From CBDBND01 sp965262665 (lineage in GTDB: Bacteria > Pseudomonadota > Alphaproteobacteria > Rhodospirillales > Rhodospirillaceae), in NCBI GenBank assembly GCA_965262665.1, contig CBDHFR010000004.1:1550001-1614000 (forward strand): a stretch of DNA of 64,000 nucleotides, written 5' to 3'. Below are positions 26,502 through 34,991 of the stretch, piece after piece. Made by a program: the position numbers and the translations under genes. Every line of letters starts with the position of its first letter. Positions within the stretch are counted from its first letter, which is position 1. The notes beneath the pieces were generated by a model. It saw only the letters and a list, made by a program, of their open reading frames with translations, was not told the origin of the DNA and did no database searches.

Positions 26502-27034
26502 GGCATTGTCAAGTTATTGAAGTATGGTGAGGCGAATTGGCATGGAACTCAAGCTCAAGCGGCAGCGGTGACAGTTTGCCACAGGCTCATAGCGTGGTTG
26601 CGAAGCTGGCGTAATGTCTTTCGGGATATCAGATGGCGTTGGACGTTGAAGGTGTTGTAGACGGTGGCGTGGGTAGAGAGAAACCGCTGCGCTGATCGAG
26701 CCGATTTGAAACGCTGCATGCGTCGTTCGCGCTGTCGGACTGGTAAGTGAGAATTCTCGGCCCGGTTATTCTTCCTGCCACCAAAATCATGGTGCCTGAT
26801 CAGGCCCAAATCCTTCAGAGCAGCACCATAAGAGGGCAGTTTGTCTGTGATGAAGGTAGCTGGGACAAAGCCTTGCTTTCTCAACAGTTTGCGTATCACC
26901 TTGAGCGCTGCCGTCTTGTTTCTGCGTGACTGAACCAGGATATCCAGCACTTCGCCTTCACTATCGACAGCTAGCTCATTCTTGCTATTTGATGTCAGGA
27001 CACCAGGGCAATCGGGTGAAAAAGTGCGTGACAA
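26502..27034 (-). pseudogene. IS6-family element, copy C, 5'-truncated
   Basis: The right inverted repeat GGCATTGTCAAG starts at 26502. The coding remnant (LAVDSEGEVLDILVQSRRNK onward) contains ITDKLPSYGAAL (second D) and NNRAENSHLPVRQRERRMQR with the third acidic residue. The first catalytic Asp and the HTH are missing. It supplies the right end that copies A and B lack, but its sequence is clearly divergent from them. Confidence 0.82.
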
Positions 27035-27085
27035 TGTGTTGATGTGCTGAATCTATCGAAGACCGCCGATTCGGTATGGGAGGTT

Positions 27086-27862
27086 ATGATGGAGAGTTCG
27101 GGCGCATTCGCGGAAGCCGTTGTCTTTCTTGATCATTTTGAGGATCTTGCGGACCCTCGCCAACGGGGCAAAGTGGTCTATCCGCTTGATGAGGTGCTGC
27201 TGCTTTGCCTATTGGCGGTGCTGGCGGGCGCCGACAGCATTGTCGATATTGCCCGTTTCGGCGACAAGAAACGCGATCTTCTACGCCGCTTCCGGCCGTT
27301 TTCCGATGGCACGCCGTCCCACGACCAACTGGGCACGATCCTTGCCATCCTGGATGCGCGGATGTTCCAACAGTGCTTCGTCGCCTGGGTTGCCACGATC
27401 ACCGGTGTGCCGGGCGAGGTGATCGCCATCGACGGCAAGACCTCGCGTCGCAGCTACCAGAAGACGGGCGCCAAGGCGCCGATCCACATGGTTTCCGCCT
27501 TCGCCGCCCGTCAGCGGCTGGTGCTCGGCCAGGTCAAGGTGGCGGAAAAGTCGAACGAGATCATCGCCATCCCCGATCTGCTGGACATGTTGGCCATCGA
27601 CGGCGCCATTGTCACTCTCGACGCCATGGGCTGCCAGCGCGAGATCGCCACCAAGATCGTCGACAAGAAGGCCGATTACGTGTTGGCGCTCAAAGCCAAC
27701 CAGACCAGCTTGCACGAAGCTGTCGAACTCTTCGTTGACGAACAAAAAGCTAATGGCTTCAACAACACCAAGAGCAGCCAGCACACCAGCGTCGGCGGCG
27801 ACCATGGCCGCATCGAGACGCGAAGGACGACGGTGATCGAAGGGTGTAGCCGGCAACCGTAA
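27086..27862 (+). pseudogene. ISAs1-family transposase, C-terminally truncated
   Basis: Starts MMESSGAFAEAVVFLDHFED with GGGAGG upstream. The H-repeat-like N-terminus (LADPRQRGKVVYPLDEVLLL) is followed by the DDE core: EVIAIDGKTSRRSYQKTG (first D) and IVTLDAMGCQREIATKI (second D), then YVLALKANQ. Homology ends near GRIETRRTTVI (27840), so about a third of the protein is gone. A second, different ISAs1 remnant is at 51.7 kb. Confidence 0.85.
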
Positions 27863-28638
27863 GTCTTCCATTTGTGACGACTGAAAACTGAACAGTTTGA
27901 CCGTTGTGAGTCGATACGCGACGACCCGCGTTGTTGGAAATCTGGCAAAGATTGGGGAACGCGTAATTGCACAGATGGGATAGCAGAATGTTATCGAAGC
28001 ACTATTTGGAAGAGGGTGTTTTGAAGACTGAACCGGACCAACCGAGGATGCGGCCCGCCGTGGGTAACATGGCAGTGACGTGCACCACACCCTCTACGCC
28101 GTCTGCGGATACCACCGAGAATCCTTCCTGGAAGTGTTCAGTTTTCGGTTGCCATTGACAAGGGTGCTGTCCCGCCGTCCGCTCCAGAGTCGGGTCCGCC
28201 AAATCCATGCGGCCGATGGAACGTCCCTGGCCGAGTTGCAGCAGGCCGGGCACGGGCGGTCACCCGACATGCGTACCGGGATAGATAACCCCTTTTTCTT
28301 AGGAGGGGGAAATGAAACTGTAACACCATAACACCTGAGCAATAAGCGGCGGAAATGCTGGGGTTATAGATTATTTTCAAACCGTAACCAAAACGGGCGA
28401 TACTGCTTTAAATAATCCAGAAAAACCGCAGAAAACCTGGACAATTACGGTGTTACGGTTGCGAAACAAGGAAACCCTCCCGCGCGGTCGAGACCGGCGG
28501 AATACAACAGGCTGGTAAGGTAAATGGAAGGGACAGGGATTGTTCAAGCGCAGCTCTTGGTCAATCTACAACTATGAAACTGCCAAAGCCTGGAAGGTAA
28601 CCCCGCGTGATCAAGCATACTGATAGTCAGAGTGGCAA
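27863..28638. other. 776-bp gap with phage-derived debris
   Basis: No intact gene. The part from 28300 to 28460 is AT-richer and has inverted GTAACACC (about 28318) and GGTGTTAC (about 28448) elements, like the spacer near 11.3 kb in the satellite. A recombinase C-terminal remnant is listed separately. The rest shows nothing I can support. Confidence 0.4.
28186..28290 (+). pseudogene. tyrosine recombinase C-terminal remnant
   Basis: The frame reads RVRQIHAADGTSLAELQQAG then HGRSPDM. This matches the usual integrase C-terminus pattern (HxxRxGxAxSLAxxGxxLxELQxAGRWxSPxM), but the catalytic His/Trp is altered and the Tyr is lost. Very short and degenerate; probably left by a former prophage or satellite. 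Confidence 0.4.
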
Positions 28639-29016
28639 TCAGTTTTCCACCTCGGCAACCCCACACCCTTGCGGATCCTGCACCAGCGATTTCAGCAGCC
28701 AGGCGATCCCGCTCAACCGGTCAATGGTAGACACCAGATAGGCCATGGCATCAGCCTTGCCGACGTTTCCAGGGGCATCATTGGTGAGCGTCTGCCAGGC
28801 GCGGAACAGGGTAGCCGCTTGCCGCTGGTCCATGTCGAGAAAGAAGCCAAGGGCGATGAGAATGATCCCGGCGCGGCTCAAGCCCCGCAAATACAGGAAC
28901 AGAGCCGAATTCTCCATCCAAATGGCGCCGCGGCGAAAACCGCGCGATAGGCGCGACAAAAAAGGCTGCTTCGCGGGTTGTGTGGCGTCTTCGCTGTGTT
29001 GACTTGGCTCAGACAT
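28639..29016 (-). CDS. small membrane protein, pentapeptide-repeat N-terminal type (truncated?)
   Basis: 125 residues with one clear hydrophobic segment (AGIILIALGFFLDM) followed by RQAATLFRAWQTLTNDAPGN. This segment order is familiar from the N-terminal membrane domain of alphaproteobacterial pentapeptide-repeat proteins. No pentapeptide repeats follow, so it could be a truncated gene. It lies 16 bp downstream of the TPR gene and probably shares its transcript. Confidence 0.5.
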   Translation of the reverse strand: MSEPSQHSEDATQPAKQPFLSRLSRGFRRGAIWMENSALFLYLRGLSRAGIILIALGFFLDMDQRQAATLFRAWQTLTNDAPGNVGKADAMAYLVSTIDRLSGIAWLLKSLVQDPQGCGVAEVEN

Positions 29017-29031
29017 GAGTCGGTACGCTTC

Positions 29032-30414
29032 TCATCCCAACTCCACAACATCGCCTTTGATGGATGCCTTCTGCGCGCCCTCTTCGTCACCCATGGTCTT
29101 GAGCACATGGGCCAGTTGACGCCAGGCCCGCACGTTTTTGGGCCGCTGCGCCGTGCGCTCAGACAGCAAGGTCCGCGCCAATGGCCACTGCTCTGCCCGG
29201 ATGGCCGCATCGATGAGAATGAGCGCAAATAGATCCCGCTGGGCGTTGGACCCGCCGATGGTGCTCACATGATAGCGCACCGGCTCCAATAATCTGATGC
29301 ACCCATCGAAGTCCTTCGCTTTGTAGGCCGCCAGCGCAGTGCAAAGATCGTGACCTACACCTTGAGCCACATGAGCATAGGTATCGTCATGATCATCTCG
29401 GTACACATCGATGGATGCGCGATAGGCTTCAGCCGCGTCTTTGTCGGTTCCCGCCAAAGCCAACATGAAGTGGGCGTCAACAAAGGCGAGTAACTTGTCG
29501 TCCACCCGTCCTTTTGCTTTTTCCCCCATAGCCTGCCAACGGTCACCCACGTCAACACCGGCCAGTTCCAGCCGGGCTAAAAGGGACACATCGTTGGTGA
29601 GGTCGAGATATTCGTCCGACTTGGGATCGAAGATGCCGTCGTCGTATACCGCCAGCACGTCGTCATAGCGTTCTAGTTCATACAGCATCAGCGCCCGGTG
29701 CCAGGCCAGGTGATAGCGGAAGTTGTTCCAATTTTCGTAATTGCCTTTGGCTTCGAGCCAGGCGAGACCGTCCTGACGGCGGTCTTCCATCTCGCACGCA
29801 TGGGCAACAGCATGCACGGCCCAAGCGTCCGCTTCATTGAGATTGGCTGCGGCCTTGCCCAGTGTTTCCGCCTTGCCGTAGTCGCCCGTTTCTTCCAGTC
29901 CGAAAGCGCGCAGAGACAGCATGTAACCGTAGGTGGCCAAGTCTTCACGGCCTTCCCAGGCATGCCACACTCGGCCGACGGAATCGCGCAAGTTGGCCGT
30001 ATCACCCATATAGAAGTGGGTGTAGTGCAGCATCTTCACCGCCAGCGCATCCAAGGGATGGTCTTGGATGGACTCTTCCCAAGCGGCCGTGGCGCCGGCG
30101 AGATCCAGATCGCACCAGGCCTTCAGTGCTTTGACATGCAGCTGTTCCCGGGGCGTTGCATCGGCCGCCCCACGCTCGGCCGCTTCCAAAGCCTGCTGCG
30201 CTTTCGGCACCAGCATCCGCATGCCCATCATGTGCATGAAGTAACCGCGCAGCACGTTGGCCAGCACCATTTCGCTGTCTTGGGCGTAGGTGGTTTTGAG
30301 TAAATCGCCGATGTCGTTGCCGAAACGCAGATAGGCGACAAGAGTGCGATCGAAAGCGTCGGCCGCTTCCTGGTTCGCGGCGGTGACCGGCAAGCCGGTG
30401 TGGTCGGTAATCAT
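29032..30414 (-). CDS. tetratricopeptide-repeat protein, TTC38-like
   Basis: 460 residues, no leader. It starts MITDHTGLPVTAANQEAADA and continues with helical repeats (FGLEETGDYGKAETLGKAAA, YELERYDDVLAVYDDGIF, AAYKAKDFDGCIRLLEPVR and others). The N-terminal pattern, with a His-rich HTHFYMGDTANLRDSVGRV segment and the NLNEADAWAVHAVAHACEME block, matches the TTC38 family, whose function in bacteria is unknown. Intact and flanked by mobile debris on both sides; probably accessory. Confidence 0.82.
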   Translation of the reverse strand: MITDHTGLPVTAANQEAADAFDRTLVAYLRFGNDIGDLLKTTYAQDSEMVLANVLRGYFMHMMGMRMLVPKAQQALEAAERGAADATPREQLHVKALKAWCDLDLAGATAAWEESIQDHPLDALAVKMLHYTHFYMGDTANLRDSVGRVWHAWEGREDLATYGYMLSLRAFGLEETGDYGKAETLGKAAANLNEADAWAVHAVAHACEMEDRRQDGLAWLEAKGNYENWNNFRYHLAWHRALMLYELERYDDVLAVYDDGIFDPKSDEYLDLTNDVSLLARLELAGVDVGDRWQAMGEKAKGRVDDKLLAFVDAHFMLALAGTDKDAAEAYRASIDVYRDDHDDTYAHVAQGVGHDLCTALAAYKAKDFDGCIRLLEPVRYHVSTIGGSNAQRDLFALILIDAAIRAEQWPLARTLLSERTAQRPKNVRAWRQLAHVLKTMGDEEGAQKASIKGDVVELG

Positions 30415-30524
30415 ACGTGCTCCCTGAAACGGTTTGACCGAATGCTAGCCGAGAACGTGCAGCGCGCCTACCGGTGGCGGGTGTTCTTCGACCACCGTCT
30501 GCGTTACACTTTTGAGCGAGGGTC

Positions 30525-30719
30525 TAGGGAACCGACGAAGAAGTCCTCAGGTTCATGCTGGAACAGCATCGCCACTCAGAGCGGATGAATGACTCTTGCC
30601 GAATCATGATGGCGCTGGCGCTGGAGCCCTATTGGCGTGTCACCGCCCGGGAACGCCAGCGTCAGGGGGGCAAAAGGACACTTTCGTCAACGTTGACGAA
30701 AGGCCACCGTATGCGTTGA
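30525..30719 (+). pseudogene. ParB-like or phage regulator fragment
   Basis: An open frame with no good start encodes DEEVLRFMLEQHRHSERMND then MMALALEPYWRVTARERQRQ and GGK. This is the ‘LEPYW.. AKERQR..GG’ pattern seen in small phage and plasmid DNA-binding proteins with a ParB-like region. It ends early at 30717, before the HTH that normally follows. Weak, but it agrees with the phage-derived surroundings. Confidence 0.35.
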
Positions 30720-31041
30720 TCCCAGTCCCATATCCCGGGGCGTTTTGCGTCCGTTCATGCGATACCGGAAGATCCAGGATTTGGTCCCCGCGGCCGAAAT
30801 TTGGCGGTACAGGCCCCCTCCGTCGGCATAGAGGCCCTTCTCCTTAGCCCGGGTGACCGTTAGAGCCTTGAGGCGTCCAATTTGACTTGCTATTTTCCAT
30901 CTCCATACCCATCCCTAAGATTGAGATTGTGATGGACTGTAGCGGACACTACAAGACATAATGGGAAAGAAAACCAAAGAAAAAGATATTCTCTTGGGAT
31001 GGGTAGAGACATCACGGGATGTCCAGAAACATTGATATGGC
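30720..31041. other. gap without recognisable gene
   Basis: About 320 bases. No coding pattern, hairpin or repeat that I can support, apart from an A-rich stretch around 30961-30990. Confidence 0.4.
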
Positions 31042-31089
31042 GGACGCTTGGGAATCCCCTTCGATTCATAATTCAGTCAAACCGCTCTA
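31042..31089 (-). repeat. solo IS630 left end inserted in a terminase gene
   Basis: Read on the minus strand it runs from TA (31088-31089) through GAGCGGTTTGACTGAATT to CCAAGCGTCC. It matches 34711-34758 with one mismatch (ATGAAT for GTGAAT). IS630 elements insert at TA, and this end interrupts the terminase exactly after GEYV. Only about 46 bases of the element remain here. Confidence 0.65.
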
Positions 31090-31993
31090 GAACGTACTCG
31101 CCCGTCCGAGCTTCCGGTTGTGGCAAGGCTTCCGCAGTGCGCCAGGTTTCCGCATCCAAAAGAACCGAAACGGCAACATCGGAAACACCCTGATTCAACC
31201 GCAAGGCCCGAAAACTCTGCATGGCAGACGCATCCCGTTTTGCGTCCTGGGCTTCACTCCGTATGACGGCTTCCAAGTCAGGTAAGTGGTCCAGGCCAGG
31301 ATTGGCCCGTTTCCACGTCCGGCGTTGAAACGGTGGCGCATCTTTTGGTGCGGCAAAGGACAATGAAAGGCCCACTCCGTTGCCATCGAGCGCCCGTTGA
31401 AAGGGATGGTCCGGTGTACTTGGTCTAGTACCAAGCCAAAGCGCCTTTGAACCGGGAATCTTGCCCCGGCTGGTCTTTAGGGCGGCAAGCATCGGTTCAA
31501 CACGCTCCGGCGGCCATTGCGCCACCTCATCAAGCAATAGCAGCTTTGGCGCGGCACCATGCAACCGGCGTGGATCGGAACCAAGCACACGCACCATGGC
31601 TCCCGTTTCCCGATCCGTAATCGTGGCCCGGTCTGCACTGTCCTGAATCCGGAAACGGTCACGCGGCCCCGTGCCGTGCTTGTCCAAAGTAGGCCGCAAG
31701 AAATGCAGTATATGCCGGAAACAAATTAGGCCTTGATCGAATGAGGAAGCCACAACCAGCCTTTCCGCCATGGGCTCGACAAGCGGGTCGTCCACGTCCA
31801 CCGCTGCACAGGCAATCGCAGCGACAAAAGTGGTTTTACCGTTGCCTCGGCCCATGGACAAAGCCGCATCACCAGGCTGACCAATGGCACCCTTTAGAAA
31901 CCGACGTTGCCACCCAAGCAGATTGAACGGCTGGCCCGCATAACGGCCCTGGCCGATGGTCAGATGATCCGATATGTAGCGATCAATGGTCAT
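31073..31993 (-). pseudogene. terL: second phage terminase large subunit, truncated
   Basis: I take the start at 31993 (MTIDRYISDHLTIGQGRYAG). The ATPase half is complete: SMGRGNGKTTFVAAIA (Walker A), VVASSFDQGLI, VLGSDPRRLHGAAP, LLLLDEVAQWPPE (Walker B). It aligns through FQRRTWKRANPGLDHLPDLE to the satellite TerL at 12.3 kb, about half identical by eye. The nuclease domain is missing: after GEYV the frame runs into an IS630 end and stops. It belongs to a second, related satellite remnant. Confidence 0.85.
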
Positions 31994-32099
31994 AGGTGTG
32001 TGTTGCAGATTGACTACCCACCACGAGCCCCGCACCCCCTAAGGCCTTTGGCCGGTGCCATGAAGAGGAGGGTGTCCCGTCCTCATGCTCATATTGGGT

Positions 32100-32300
32100 T
32101 CATCGGAACTCATGCTGTTTGCACCAGTCGTTAGGCTTTACCAAAGGCCAAAAACCAAATGTAGCATTGCCGCTAACGCTGTTATCCAGCCCTGCCATGG
32201 GTGGATTGACCCGGCATTGCCCGCGCGTATGGGTCGGCTGTTTGTCGAACCAAAGGCAGGTCTCGCACCGATTCGGTCTTGTCGGCTCTGTCTCTGTCAT
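32100..32300 (-). CDS. small four-cysteine protein of satellite 2
   Basis: 66 residues with CETCLWF near the N-terminus, CRVNPP in the middle and DWCKQHEFR at the end. The spacing of four Cys plus a His suggests a small zinc-binding domain. No family name can be given. Located upstream of the truncated terL in the same direction. Confidence 0.55.
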   Translation of the reverse strand: MTETEPTRPNRCETCLWFDKQPTHTRGQCRVNPPMAGLDNSVSGNATFGFWPLVKPNDWCKQHEFR

Positions 32301-32482
32301 GGTCTTAGCTCCTAAGTTTCGGTGTTATATCTTAGATCCAATGATACCAAGACAGGCCGCTTTTCATTGGCAACGCGTTCTCGGCCTTGGGCTTCACAAC
32401 TAAAAATGCCGTTGTCGATCAAGGTTTGACGGATCGCCGGTTGATCGTCTTTTATCCTGAAAATGTCCACGCGTTCCCTCCT

Positions 32483-32764
32483 TCATTTGTTCCATTTTTT
32501 GTGCTGCTCATTAAGGGCCCGCATGGCCTCATATTCGCATTGCCAGTTGGCGACGGCCAGCTTGAGTTGGTCAATTTGCTCTTGCATCCGCTCCACCAGC
32601 CGTTGCTGAGCGTGGGGGACATCCTGCATCATCAGGGCAATGCGCTCCTCAAGATCGCCTTTTTCCATCCTGAGCCTGGCATTCTCAGCCTCAAGCGACT
32701 CGATCATAGTCTTGTCGTTGACCGGTGGGCCGTCTGCAAAAATTAGGTCCCGTGTGTCATTCAT
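32483..32764 (-). CDS. coiled-coil protein of satellite 2
   Basis: 93 residues, nearly all predicted helix with heptad-like pattern (MIESLEAENARLRMEKGDLE, RLVERMQEQIDQLKLAVA). The start overlaps the preceding gene's stop (ATGA). Could be a scaffold or regulatory dimer; no family recognised. The 182 bp between this and the next gene at 32300 contain nothing clear. Confidence 0.6.
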   Translation of the reverse strand: MNDTRDLIFADGPPVNDKTMIESLEAENARLRMEKGDLEERIALMMQDVPHAQQRLVERMQEQIDQLKLAVANWQCEYEAMRALNEQHKKWNK

Positions 32765-33048
32765 GATTTTTGGCTTCTCTTGATCAACCGCTGAGCCTTC
32801 CGCGGATGAATGCCTAGCTTATCAAGCAACGGAATCCACATGCCGTGCCGCGTCCGGCGCTTGGCCCGGATTAAGGCCGCACCGAACGCGGCGTCATCGC
32901 CGGTTTCTTGCGCGTGTCGGATTTCCTGAATCAAGTTGTTCGATGGCAACGGCGATGCCTCACGTTTCAGGTCTGGGATCAACCGCGTCGCTTCATCAAA
33001 GGTCAAGGGTCCGGTGACCAGCTTGGAAACCCTTTTCTTTTGTTGCAT
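32761..33048 (-). CDS. hypothetical DNA-associated protein of satellite 2
   Basis: From the ATG at 33048 the product begins MQQKKRVSKLVTGPLTFDEA. It ends with a basic helix-turn-helix-like segment (WIPLLDKLGIHPRKAQRLIK) that could bind DNA or serve as a small-terminase type recognition domain. Overlaps the coiled-coil gene by 4 bp. Confidence 0.55.
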   Translation of the reverse strand: MQQKKRVSKLVTGPLTFDEATRLIPDLKREASPLPSNNLIQEIRHAQETGDDAAFGAALIRAKRRTRHGMWIPLLDKLGIHPRKAQRLIKRSQKS

Positions 33049-33455
33049 CGTCGCTTTCAATTGTTTCACCAAATAAAAGATTCGTGTGGTAAGTCCTGAG
33101 CTGCGGGCGCACGTCACCCTTATGTCCCGGCAAATGCGACAAATGCGACGCATTGCACGAGGTAAAGAATCGACTCTTGCCCACATTTTTGGGCGGGGCA
33201 TACCGCCGGGCTGGTATGTAGCCCTGGCCGATGGCTTGTGCCCTCGGAGTTTTCCGACTGGCCGCCGGTGCCCGCGTCACTCCATGGCCCGATTAAATCC
33301 CGAGCGGTGAACTCGATTTTCTCCTGGCCACTGTCTTCGCTGCGCTTTGGGCGCTCCCCCAGTTGCGCCGATTTTTGTTGTCGCCCTGGGTGCGCCGCGC
33401 TAAATTGGCCGCTGTGCTTGGTGGTTCTAACGCGGAAGCGTTCGACAACAACAGC

Positions 33456-33482
33456 GGCGGCCCTTTCCTCGGGGGCCGCCGA
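33456..33482 (-). terminator. strong hairpin downstream of the AlpA-like gene
   Basis: CGGCGGCCC (33456-33464) pairs with GGGCCGCCG (33474-33482). It lies 15 bp past the stop of the minus-strand gene at 33497. No T-run follows, so termination would be imperfect. The 400 bp between it and the gene start at 33048 hold no gene I can support. Confidence 0.4.
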
Positions 33483-33496
33483 TCTTGATTAAGCTA

Positions 33497-33694
33497 TTAA
33501 GCTGCTTTCTTCGGCACGACCTTGCGGCTTTTCAGCCAAGCATTCAGGTCTTCGCCCGAATAGGCGACCTTGGAGCCCAGCTTTATGAATGCCGGGCCTT
33601 TGCCTTCGCAGCGCCAATGCGCCAGGGTGCTGTAGGGGCCAATTACCCTCAGCGCCGGATCATTAGCTAGGTATAGCTTGTCTTCTTTGAACAT
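33497..33694 (-). CDS. AlpA/excisionase-like HTH protein
   Basis: 65 residues of the HTH_17 type: YLANDPALRVIGPYSTLAHW (winged-helix recognition), CEGKGPAFIKLGSKVAYSGE and DLNAWLKSRKVV. Such proteins act as transcription activators (AlpA) or excisionases in satellites and prophages. It is oriented with the other satellite 2 genes, at their upstream end, as expected for the regulator of the module. Confidence 0.82.
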   Translation of the reverse strand: MFKEDKLYLANDPALRVIGPYSTLAHWRCEGKGPAFIKLGSKVAYSGEDLNAWLKSRKVVPKKAA

Positions 33695-33757
33695 TTCCGG
33701 CCTCCGTTCGATTCGAGGCGGAATTTTGGGGAACCACGCGGTTGCTATCCAGGTGAA

Positions 33758-33875
33758 CTATACGGCGCTTTTAGTTACCCTCTTGAATGAACCCATCCCG
33801 CGAATTTTTTTGAGGGCCGAATCGACAGTGTCTTCCGACAAAGATAACGCGCACGCTATCTCGCCAATGGCCTTG
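33758..33875 (-). pseudogene. HTH protein C-terminal fragment
   Basis: The minus-strand frame reads KAIGEIACALSLSEDTVDSA then LKKIRGMGSFKRVTKSAV. The first part is an HTH of the type seen at the end of LuxR or sigma-like proteins. It is cut at 33875 by the IS256-type repeat, so the N-terminal part is missing. Confidence 0.5.
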
Positions 33876-34067
33876 TGAGTGTCAGAAACTTTGTGTGTGA
33901 GCTGATTTACAAAAACCAGGGAACCCGTTCCCTGGTTTGTGAGCGACCCTGGTGATGAACCCATGCCAGCTGGCGATGTCCTCGGTCCAGGAGGAGTCCC
34001 GAAGGGAAGCTCCTGGAGGGAGGGCGCCGTTGGATGGCTGACTGGCATCACGAGGATCGCGCTCATC
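33875..34067 (-). repeat. IS256-type right end with unoccupied satellite attachment site
   Basis: It begins GTGAGTGTCAGAAACTTTGT and continues through TCCCGAAGGGA (33997-34007) into AGCTCCTGGAGGGAGGGCGC and GATCGCGCTCATCC. The left part equals 10227-10359 and the right part equals 22002-22067. This is therefore the empty version of the site the satellite occupies. It contains two hairpins (CCAGGGAACC/GGTTCCCTGG and CCAGGAG/CTCCTGG). IS630 sequence follows at 34068. Confidence 0.85.
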
Positions 34068-34127
34068 CACGCTGGACCTTCCACTTCACGCCGACCTCGT
34101 GCTCGTGGCTCAATGCCGTCGAGGTCT
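34068..34127 (+). pseudogene. IS630 transposase C-terminal snippet, inverted
   Basis: The + strand reads RWTFHFTPTSCSWLNAVEVF, the conserved C-terminal DDE motif of IS630 (HFTPTSxSWLNxVE). The rest of the transposase is on the opposite strand immediately to the right, so an inversion or double insertion occurred at about 34127. Confidence 0.7.
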
Positions 34128-34669
34128 TCCAATGGCCATGGGGTATGGCGGCCCGGCACCGTTCGCCTTTGCGCGACCATCCCCGCAGCCGCGCCATCTT
34201 CATCGACGCGCCGGTCTGGTCGATGAAGATCAGCCGTTCCGGAGCGAGCCCTGCCTGGCCTTCGAACCAGAGCCGGCGCCGCGCGAGCACGTCCGGGCGC
34301 CGCTGCTCCGCTGCATGGCCGGTCTTTTTTGTGCGTCAGCCCGCGCTTGGCGAAGAAGTGCCAGACCGTCGACGGGCACACCCGAACCCCGTGCGACGCC
34401 GCCAGCTTCTCGCCAATCTCGGCCAGCGTCATAGCCTTGGTCTGCGCCACCAGAGCCAGGATAAAGGCCTCATGCGCATCCAGCTTCGAGCCCGGCGGTT
34501 GGCCCTGGCGGTCGGGCTCGATCGAGCCCGTCTCGCGCCAGCGCCGGTGCCAGTGGATCGCCGTCGCTGGCGCGACACGAAAACGCGCCGCGGCCCCCCG
34601 TGCAGACAGACGCCCCGTGATCGCCTCGACGACCCGCCGGCGAAGATCATTCCCGTAACAATGCCCCAT
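34127..34669 (-). pseudogene. IS630-family transposase, N-terminal two thirds
   Basis: Starts MGHCYGNDLRRRVVEAITGR (34669), with an HTH region ARGAAARFRVAPATAIHWHR and a second one around GVRVCPSTVWHFFAKRGLTH. After KKD a frameshift occurs; the core reappears as RLIFIDQTGASMKMARLRGW and CRAAIPHGHWKT in another frame. The D/E residues of the core can be seen but the C-terminus is missing. Its left end repeat lies at 34711-34758. Confidence 0.78.
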
Positions 34670-34710
34670 GTCTGACACCAAATCGCCTCGGGATACAGAA
34701 TCATGGAGTG

Positions 34711-34758
34711 GGACGCTTGGGAATCCCCTTCGATTCACAATTCAGTCAAACCGCTCTA
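34711..34758 (-). repeat. IS630 left end
   Basis: On the minus strand, TA followed by GAGCGGTTTGACTGAATT and CCAAGCGTCC, 42 bases upstream of the IS630 transposase start. Same sequence as the solo end at 31042-31089. The following 230 bp to 34991 contain AGTCCGCTATTAGCCAAAAG-type palindromic sequence near 34892 and no gene. Confidence 0.65.
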
Positions 34759-34991
34759 GAAGCGATCAAGGAACTATAAAGCTCGGGTCCGACAGGATTG
34801 GTCCATCAAGCCCAACCGGACCTTCAGCCTCAAATGTCTGTTTTCAGAAGCGGAGCGGAACTATTCTGGGTGCGCCGGCAAGTCCGCTATTAGCCAAAAG
34901 CGGACAAGTTTGAATGATTAACAATGAGAAGGCCGGTTCATTGGGACCCAATATCTACCTCAACCGGCATGAGGCGGTTTGCTGACCACCG

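Noticed and set aside
31042..31089. 3' end of a tRNA gene (CTTCGATTC resembles a T-loop)
   Set aside because: No acceptor, D or anticodon arms can be folded around it, and the same sequence is an IS630 end.
31042..34758. attL/attR of the second satellite
   Set aside because: The direct repeats coincide with IS630 left ends and a TA target; see the finding on IS630 ends.
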